This document shows, in pieces, positions 4,579-8,544 of a DNA stretch of 8,544 nucleotides. The notes under the pieces were generated by a model. It did not search any database. It was not told the origin of the DNA and worked only from the letters and a program-made list of their open reading frames with translations. Numbering within the stretch: the first letter of the stretch is position 1; each line of letters begins with the position of its first letter. The stretch is from JAAFIP01 sp043772355. Lineage in GTDB: Bacteria; Pseudomonadota; Gammaproteobacteria; Burkholderiales; Burkholderiaceae_C. The position numbers and the translations under genes are program-made. The DNA lies in the NCBI GenBank assembly GCA_043772355.1, contig JAYVGI010000154.1:1-8544 (forward strand). The letters run 5' to 3'.

Positions 4579-4845
4579 ATGGCTATAGATTTAAACGACC
4601 CCGCACGAGTGCTGACTGCAAACGCCCAAGTCAAAATCACCGTTGAAGAAATTCAATACCTGCAAACATTTCTTAAAGCTCGTGATCGAGGCGGCTGCTA
4701 TTACATGGCGCTTTATCAAATCACAGGTAATGAGCAATGCCTTGGTCAAGCGCAAGGGAGCTACAGCAAGGGAGGTACAGGGTCACCCATTTCCCAAAAT
4801 CGCGTTCAAAATGGCCTAAACGAACATCCAACTTTCCATGCGTAA
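4579..4845 (+). CDS. Small hypothetical soluble protein
   Basis: I do not recognise this 88-residue protein. It starts with ATG after GAAGG at a 7-nt spacing (GAAGG-TACATC-ATG), a good ribosome site. The first part (MAIDLNDPARVLTANAQVKI, then TVEEIQYLQTFLKARDRGGC, YYMALYQITGNEQCLGQAQ) looks like a genuine helical domain with a conserved-looking 'RDRGG-YYMALY--TGNEQ' core. The end (SYSKGGTGSPISQNRVQNGL...) looks less natural, so the gene may be a truncated N-terminus of a larger protein. There is no signal peptide or membrane segment. It follows the 4033-4563 frame by 15 nt, suggesting a two-gene unit; a small secreted-effector/partner pair is conceivable but unproven. Confidence 0.5.
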   Translation: MAIDLNDPARVLTANAQVKITVEEIQYLQTFLKARDRGGCYYMALYQITGNEQCLGQAQGSYSKGGTGSPISQNRVQNGLNEHPTFHA

Positions 4846-4991
4846 ACTGGCTCGCACGCCAATGAAATTAAGCGTAAGTAGCCATCGCATCAGTAGCGCA
4901 TGGTGGGCAAAAACGGCTGCTCAGGTGAGGGGCAAAAAAAGCCAGCCTCCAACCACCTAAAACCGTCGCGTCAGTCATTTCCAGTTAACTA
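4846..4991. other. Intergenic stretch with no supported gene
   Basis: A 41-codon ORF (ATG 4839, MRKLARTPMKLSVSS...) crosses the end of the previous gene, but I see no support for it. GC content is low for the window. An imperfect hairpin is possible between AGGTGAGGGGC (about 4924-4934) and the CCTCCAACCACCT further on, flanking an A-run. Confidence 0.3.
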
Positions 4992-5034
4992 TGAATTTAA
5001 TAGCTGCTTGCGCTATATTTCATTGGCCTGCAGC
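4992..5034 (+). repeat. Intergenic repeat of the 'TAGCTGCTTGCGC' type, copy 2
   Basis: AATTTAATAGCTGCTTGCGC followed by TATATTTCATTGGCCTGCAG has the form of a short dispersed repeat I associate with Comamonadaceae intergenic regions. A degenerate copy lies at 3887-3932 and a fragment at about 3327-3340. It sits about 170 bp upstream of the chromate genes. Confidence 0.5.
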
Positions 5035-5083
5035 CAGATTTACCTGTGAAAGCCGTTGCCATTGTTGCACTTCGGTCTACATG

Positions 5084-5140
5084 GCATGTCGGCATGCAAA
5101 AAACGCTGTAAGATGATGCCATCGGGAACACAGCCTCCCG
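5084..5140 (+). promoter_or_regulatory. Leader region of the chromate genes with small inverted repeats
   Basis: Two short perfect hairpins are visible ahead of the first chromate gene: GCATG-TCGG-CATGC (5084-5097) and CGGGA-N8-TCCCG (5123-5140). Either could be a regulator site or a leader structure. No clear sigma-70 promoter could be assigned between 5035 and 5190. Confidence 0.25.
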
Positions 5141-5200
5141 AATCTCTTGCAGATAGACGGTGTCCCGTCCAAGCGCTGAAACTTCTTGTTGGAGATATCC

Positions 5201-6109
5201 ATGGACACCGCTATGACTACGCACGCCACACCTTCCACCTCTGCCACTTATCCCGCCGTCTCTCCCGCAGAGCTGGCGAAAGCCATTGGCCGCTCTGATG
5301 CACCGCTGATGCTGGATGTTCGGCGCGAAGCTAAATTCACAGAGAGCCCACGCATCGTGTGCGGTGCGGTGCGCTGCACGCCTGAACAGGTTGAGGCATT
5401 TGCCCGCAGCCACAGCCCGCGCCAGGTGGTGGTCTATTGTGTGTATGGACACAACGTCAGCGAAGATGCGGTGGCGCAGCTAAACCAAGCGGGCTGGAGC
5501 GCGCAACTGCTCTCAGGCGGTATTGAAGGCGGCAAAGAAGGCAGTGATGCCGATGCCGATACGGCCGCCAACATTGCCGCTTGGCGTGCCCAGGCTTTAC
5601 CGACGATCCTCAAACGTGCCGACTGGGGCGTGACAGGTGAGCAGGCCTCGCGCTGGATCACCCGCGCGCGGCCCAAGATCGACCGCATCGCCTGCCCTTG
5701 GTTGATTCGCCGCTTTATTGACCCCCGCGCAGAGTTTTTCTATGTGCCGACCGAGCAGGTGTTTACCGAAGTCAAAAAGCGCAATGCGGTGGCCTACGAC
5801 ATCCCCGGTGCTCCGGTGTCGCATGAGGGTGATTTGTGCAGCTTTGACGCACTGCTGAAGGGCTTTGATTTGCACAGCCCCGCGCTAGCGCTGCTGGCGC
5901 GCATCGTGCGCGGTGCAGACACCGACCGCTTGGACTTGGCGGCGCAGTCCGCAGGCCTCTTGGCCATATCCTTGGGCCTGTCGCGCCTGCACGCTACGGA
6001 CGACCACGCCATGCTGGCTACCGCGATGCCGATGTACGATGCACTGTACGCTTGGTGCCACGATAAAGCCCACCAACAAGACGAGGCACACAACTGGAAG
6101 CCAGCATGA
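5201..6109 (+). CDS. Rhodanese-ChrB domain fusion, chromate resistance protein
   Basis: The 302-residue protein has two domains. Residues 18-112 are rhodanese-like: LMLDVRREAKF (Asp39, Arg41) and the loop YCVYGHNVS with Cys80 as the persulfide-forming residue, ending in LLSGGIEGG. Residues about 127-300 are the ChrB C-terminal domain, with RWITRARPKIDRIACPWLIR, FYVPTEQVF, YDIPGA and the conserved HEGDLCSFDALLKGF. Classical ChrB carries a DNA-binding N-terminus that senses chromate; here a sulfurtransferase domain replaces it, so a role as repressor is unlikely and a detoxification or sulfur-linked role is inferred. For that reason I give no gene symbol. The ATG at 5201 is chosen because GGAG (5191-5194) lies 6 nt upstream; a TTG at 5186 lacks this. 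It is cytoplasmic, with no signal peptide. chrA follows 102 bp downstream on the same strand. Confidence 0.88.
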   Translation: MDTAMTTHATPSTSATYPAVSPAELAKAIGRSDAPLMLDVRREAKFTESPRIVCGAVRCTPEQVEAFARSHSPRQVVVYCVYGHNVSEDAVAQLNQAGWSAQLLSGGIEGGKEGSDADADTAANIAAWRAQALPTILKRADWGVTGEQASRWITRARPKIDRIACPWLIRRFIDPRAEFFYVPTEQVFTEVKKRNAVAYDIPGAPVSHEGDLCSFDALLKGFDLHSPALALLARIVRGADTDRLDLAAQSAGLLAISLGLSRLHATDDHAMLATAMPMYDALYAWCHDKAHQQDEAHNWKPA

Positions 6110-6122
6110 ACGATGCTGCTTT

Positions 6123-6166
6123 GCGGCCCCCACGACAATGTGAGCAGCTTTGGCAAGAGGGGCCGC
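6123..6166 (+). other. Inverted repeat between the ChrB-domain gene and chrA
   Basis: GCGGCCCC (6123-6130) pairs perfectly with GGGGCCGC (6159-6166) around a 28-nt loop. No T-run follows, so it is not a standard terminator. It could stabilise the upstream mRNA end, tune chrA expression, or bind a dimeric regulator. The ORF from 6106 through this spacer overlaps chrA and looks spurious. Confidence 0.45.
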
Positions 6167-6211
6167 GTACTTGGAAAGCAAAACTAAAAAACTGCACAGC
6201 GGACAACACTC

Positions 6212-7603
6212 ATGAACAACAACACCATCCATACCGCTCCCCAAGCCGTGGGCTTCATGCAAGCGCTGAAATTCTGGCTCAAGCTAGGCCTCATCAGTTT
6301 CGGTGGCCCCGCTGGGCAAATCGCCATCATGCAGCGCGAGCTGGTGGACGAGCGCCGCTGGATCAGCCAGGGACGCTTTAACCATGCGCTGAATTACTGC
6401 ATGCTGCTGCCTGGCCCCGAGGCGCAGCAGTTGGCCACTTACATAGGCTGGTTGATGCACGGCACGCGCGGCGGCATAGCGGCGGGGGCGCTGTTTGTAC
6501 TGCCGTCGCTGTTCATCATCATCGCCCTGAGCGCGCTGTACATCAGCTTTGGGCAGATACCTTGGGTGGCGGCGCTGTTCTACGGCATCCAGTGCGCCGT
6601 GGCGGCACTGGTGCTGCATGCGCTGTGGCGGGTGGGCAGCAAAACACTCAAGCATCCAACCAAGTCGCCCATTTTGTGGGCGGTGGCGGTGCTGAGTTTT
6701 ATCGCCATCGAGTTTTTCAACATTGGCTTTCCCTGGATCGTCGCGGTAGCAGCCATAGTCGGTTGGTTGGGCTCGCGCTACGCTCCGGCGGAGTTTGCTG
6801 GCGGCGGCCACGCCAGCGCGTCCAAAGCCAGTGCTCTGCCGGCCATCATTGACGACAACACCCCCACGCCTGCCCACGCACGTTTCTCGGCACCCCGCTT
6901 GTGGGCCGTGTTTGGCATCGGCGCAGTGCTGTGGGCCTTGCCTATGCTGGCTCTCGTTAGCAGCCTGGGCTGGCAGCACTCGCTCACGCAAATGGGTTGG
7001 TTTTTCAGCAAGGCGGCGATGGTCACTTTTGGCGGCGCGTACGCGGTGCTGCCCTATGTCAACCAAGCAGCGGTCGAGCACTACGGCTGGCTGACAGCCA
7101 AACAAATGATGGACGGCCTGGCCCTGGGCGAGACGACCCCTGGCCCGCTGATCATGATCGTTGCCTTCATCGGCTATGTAGGCCAGGCGCAGGAGACTTT
7201 GCGCAGCGGCGCAGGCGCAGCGCTGATTGGCCCAGCATCGGTAATGATGGGCACCATCGGTGCTTGCGTGGCCACCTGGTTCACCTTTCTGCCCAGCTTC
7301 GTCTTCATCCTGGCGGGCGGCCCGATGATTGAAACCACCCATGGCAAGCTGGGCTTTACCGCCCCGCTCAAAGCCATCACTGCCGCCGTAGTGGGCGTGA
7401 TCGCGGCGCTGGCGGTGTTTTTCATTGCCAACGTGGCGGTGCACGCCAAAGCGGGTGTGTCTCTGTGGTCTTTGGTTGATTGCCCAGCAGTGCTCATCAT
7501 TACTGCCGCAGCAGTGGCCCTGTTTCGCTTTAAGGCTGGTGTGATCAGTGTGATTGCGGTTTGTGCGCTGGCGGGGCTGGTGGTGCGGTGGGTGTTGGTG
7601 TGA
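6212..7603 (+). CDS. chrA: Chromate efflux transporter ChrA (two-domain, long-chain CHR family)
   Basis: ChrA is an inner-membrane protein that exports chromate from the cytoplasm, driven by the proton-motive force. The 463-residue length and two homologous halves are typical of the long-chain CHR family. The first half has FWLKLGLISFGGPAGQIAIM near residues 21-40 and the LLPGPEAQQLATYIGW motif. The second half repeats these as FGGAYAVLPYV (Phe273-Gly275 onward) and LGETTPGPLIMIVAFIGYVG. About ten or more hydrophobic helices are visible, with a hydrophilic linker (ASASKASALPAIIDDNTPTP) between halves. ATG 6212 has only a weak ribosome site (GCGGA), so coupling or a leader structure may set expression. 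The gene is complete, and the upstream rhodanese-ChrB gene supports the assignment. Confidence 0.94.
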   Translation: MNNNTIHTAPQAVGFMQALKFWLKLGLISFGGPAGQIAIMQRELVDERRWISQGRFNHALNYCMLLPGPEAQQLATYIGWLMHGTRGGIAAGALFVLPSLFIIIALSALYISFGQIPWVAALFYGIQCAVAALVLHALWRVGSKTLKHPTKSPILWAVAVLSFIAIEFFNIGFPWIVAVAAIVGWLGSRYAPAEFAGGGHASASKASALPAIIDDNTPTPAHARFSAPRLWAVFGIGAVLWALPMLALVSSLGWQHSLTQMGWFFSKAAMVTFGGAYAVLPYVNQAAVEHYGWLTAKQMMDGLALGETTPGPLIMIVAFIGYVGQAQETLRSGAGAALIGPASVMMGTIGACVATWFTFLPSFVFILAGGPMIETTHGKLGFTAPLKAITAAVVGVIAALAVFFIANVAVHAKAGVSLWSLVDCPAVLIITAAAVALFRFKAGVISVIAVCALAGLVVRWVLV

Positions 7604-7651
7604 TTGTCTTCGTGCTGGTTGAATGCATTGCTCTTCCCGGCTCGTGTACTT
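7604..7651. other. Short gap between chrA and repeat element B
   Basis: I see no hairpin with a T-run directly after chrA. The paired hairpins of element B just downstream may serve as the transcript end. Confidence 0.3.
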
Positions 7652-7656
7652 CGTGG

Positions 7657-7729
7657 GCGATAGAGCGGATGCCAAACGCCCTCATACTGGAGTACCAGAA
7701 ATCGGTCATTTGCCATGCGCCATCCCGCC
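7657..7729 (+). repeat. Hairpin B1 of the repeat element
   Basis: The core at 7679-7707 is identical to that of hairpin A1, in the same orientation. The flanks (GATGCCAAACG on the left, ATTTGCCATGCGC on the right) are only partly complementary, roughly 14 of 22 positions by eye, so the long stem is degraded here while the inner CTGG-AGTA-CCAG remains. Confidence 0.7.
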
Positions 7730-7831
7730 TTCACAAAAGGCGGTGCGCTACCGGTATTGACCTGTGAGAATTTGCCGAGACTACCGGTAGAGCGCTACTG
7801 CCTATGCTGCCAGGCTGGGCGTTTGTCGATT

Positions 7832-7860
7832 GACCGATTTCTGGTACTCCAGTATGAGGG
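7832..7860 (-). repeat. Core B2 of the repeat element
   Basis: The core here is the exact inverse of B1. The right flank (CGTTTGGCATGCGCCGTCCC) matches the inverse of the B1 left flank, and that of A2, better than it matches its own left flank. The outer stem at this site is poorly paired. Confidence 0.75.
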
Positions 7861-7935
7861 CGTTTGGCATGCGCCGTCCCGCCCATAGCCAATCCAGCTT
7901 GCCAGTTTTCTCCCGGCCTTCATCTTGCACGTGCA

Positions 7936-7999
7936 TTTGCACTCGGGCACGGGTTTGGACTCGGCCCTGGATTTGCAAGCCCGCCCGCCGCAGTGCAAA
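7936..7999. other. Inverted repeat downstream of the dehydrogenase gene
   Basis: TTTGCACT (7936-7943) and AGTGCAAA (7992-7999) are perfect inverted arms, extended by CGGGC/GCCCG with a bulge. The structure lies 18 bp beyond the stop of the minus-strand gene and could protect or end its transcript, but no T-run follows. Confidence 0.35.
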
Positions 8000-8016
8000 T
8001 AATGCAGGGTGACCCG

Positions 8017-8544
8017 TTACGCCGCGTCCCGCACATCAGCCACCGGATGGGCCCCGAAATCTGGCCGCGCCAGGTACGCCAGCACCTGTGCGGCGGCGTC
8101 GGCTGCGGATGCCAGTTGGCCTTGCGTCTTGAGATCGACAAAGCGGCCATGGTCTGGAAAAGTCTCGGCGTCTGCCGCGCGCAAATGGGTCTGCATGTCG
8201 GTGTCCACCACGCCAGGAGCGAGCGAGCAGACGCGCGCGCCTTGGGCTTTCAGCGCCTCTTCCAGCGCCAGGCAGCGGGTGAAGTGGTCCAGCCCCGCCT
8301 TGGCCGCGCTGTAAATGGCCTGCGATGCCATCGCCCGGCGGCCATTGCCAGATGAGATATTGAGCACCCGCCGCACGAAAGCCTGTGCGTCCTGAGTGTC
8401 CATTGCATCCAGCCAGCCCTCAGTGCCATGCAGGAACGCGGCGGAGAGCTGCATTGGGGCTTCCAGCCCGACGCGCAAAGCTTTTGACAGACCCGCTGGG
8501 TCGGCCTGGCTGAGCGGGACGATGCGCGGCAGCATGGCCGCGTT
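8017..8544 (-). CDS. Short-chain dehydrogenase/reductase, benzil-reductase-like (partial, N-terminus outside window)
   Basis: The frame is open to the window edge on the minus strand. It gives about 175 residues, beginning NAAMLPRIVPLSQ, which is the SDR 'NNAG' position. The missing N-terminus would hold the Rossmann TGxxxGxG cofactor motif. The active-site elements follow in order: the catalytic Ser in VLNISSGNGRRAM, then YSAAKAG with the Tyr-x3-Lys pair, then LAPGVVDTDMQTHLR, the 'PG' loop after the catalytic helix. The late part (FPDHGRFVDLKTQGQLASAA) resembles the (S)-benzoin-forming benzil reductase (YueD-like) branch, whose members reduce carbonyls with NADPH. The substrate cannot be told. 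The gene faces element B and is not co-oriented with the chromate genes. Confidence 0.88.
   Translation of the reverse strand, partial: NAAMLPRIVPLSQADPAGLSKALRVGLEAPMQLSAAFLHGTEGWLDAMDTQDAQAFVRRVLNISSGNGRRAMASQAIYSAAKAGLDHFTRCLALEEALKAQGARVCSLAPGVVDTDMQTHLRAADAETFPDHGRFVDLKTQGQLASAADAAAQVLAYLARPDFGAHPVADVRDAA

Larger units (their letters stand above)
7652..7895 (-). repeat. Two-hairpin repeat element, copy B (inverted relative to A)
   Basis: This element of about 240 bp is homologous to the reverse complement of 163-396. The 29-nt core is found at 7679-7707 and inverted at 7832-7860, a span of 182 nt against 183 nt in copy A. The middle part shares GTGCGCTACC, GTATTGA and GAGACTACCGGT with copy A in the same order. 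It also has its own inverted symmetry: TACCGGTA occurs at 7749-7756 and 7782-7789, flanked by GCGC. Outer arms are less well paired than in A. No coding content is evident. Confidence 0.8.

Noticed and set aside
5107..5142. ECF-sigma-type promoter (GTAAGA ... CGAA) ahead of the chromate genes
   Set aside because: The two boxes are about 25 nt apart, too far for the known 16-17 nt spacing, and no ECF sigma gene is in the window.
4997..5452. Minus-strand ORF over the chromate leader
   Set aside because: It overlaps the rhodanese domain on the other strand and the intergenic repeat, with no family resemblance.
6284..7675. Minus-strand ORF of 463 codons opposite chrA
   Set aside because: Its translation is rich in Arg, His and Gln with no membrane or domain pattern. 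It mirrors the codon structure of chrA and is a shadow.
183..7860. CRISPR array, because a 29-nt sequence recurs four times
   Set aside because: The copies form two inverted pairs within hairpins, about 7.5 kb apart, not regularly spaced direct repeats; there are no cas genes.
163..7895. Composite transposon or integron with elements A and B as ends
   Set aside because: No transposase or integrase is present, no target duplication is seen, and the bracketed DNA includes metX-metW, ordinary chromosomal genes. Core sites lack the attC end motifs I know.

Overview
The window looks like a chromosomal segment from a betaproteobacterium of the Burkholderiales, most likely Comamonadaceae (Rhodoferax/Polaromonas-like). 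The basis is the MetX and MetW protein sequences, the GC-rich coding style, and several short dispersed repeats that I associate with that family. The family-level assignment is inference; nothing in the window names the organism.

Layout, left to right. (1) Positions 1-99 hold the last 32 codons of a membrane protein, probably a cation:proton antiporter, followed by a terminator-like hairpin. (2) Positions 163-396 hold a two-hairpin repeat element (A). (3) Positions 494-594 hold a -10 box, a SAM-II-type riboswitch aptamer and an intrinsic terminator arranged as a transcription attenuator. (4) metX and metW follow with a 4-bp ATGA overlap. Together they act in the homoserine-acylation branch of methionine synthesis. 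metX carries an in-frame insertion of about 38 codons made of GC-rich palindromic repeat DNA. (5) Positions 2457-4990 form a disturbed accessory stretch. It has two out-of-order remnants of an HlyD-type secretion adaptor, an intact VapB(AbrB-type)/VapC toxin-antitoxin pair on the minus strand, a truncated ribbon-helix-helix antitoxin, and two small unrecognised plus-strand ORFs, one followed by an in-frame continuation past a TGA. Short degenerate intergenic repeats lie between them. (6) Positions 5201-7603 hold a chromate-resistance pair: a rhodanese-ChrB-domain fusion and a full-length two-domain ChrA transporter. (7) Positions 7652-7895 hold element B, a second copy of element A in the opposite orientation. 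(8) Positions 8017-8544 (minus) hold the C-terminal part of a short-chain dehydrogenase, open at the window edge.

The methionine genes form one SAM-responsive unit: SAM should favour the terminator ahead of metX and so reduce metX-metW. The chromate genes form a second unit. The middle region contains no visible functional secretion system, and only the VapBC module there looks intact. The least ordinary signals are the riboswitch-terminator overlap, the repeat embedded in metX, the inverted pair of ~240-bp hairpin elements bracketing the window's core, and the permuted hlyD fragments.
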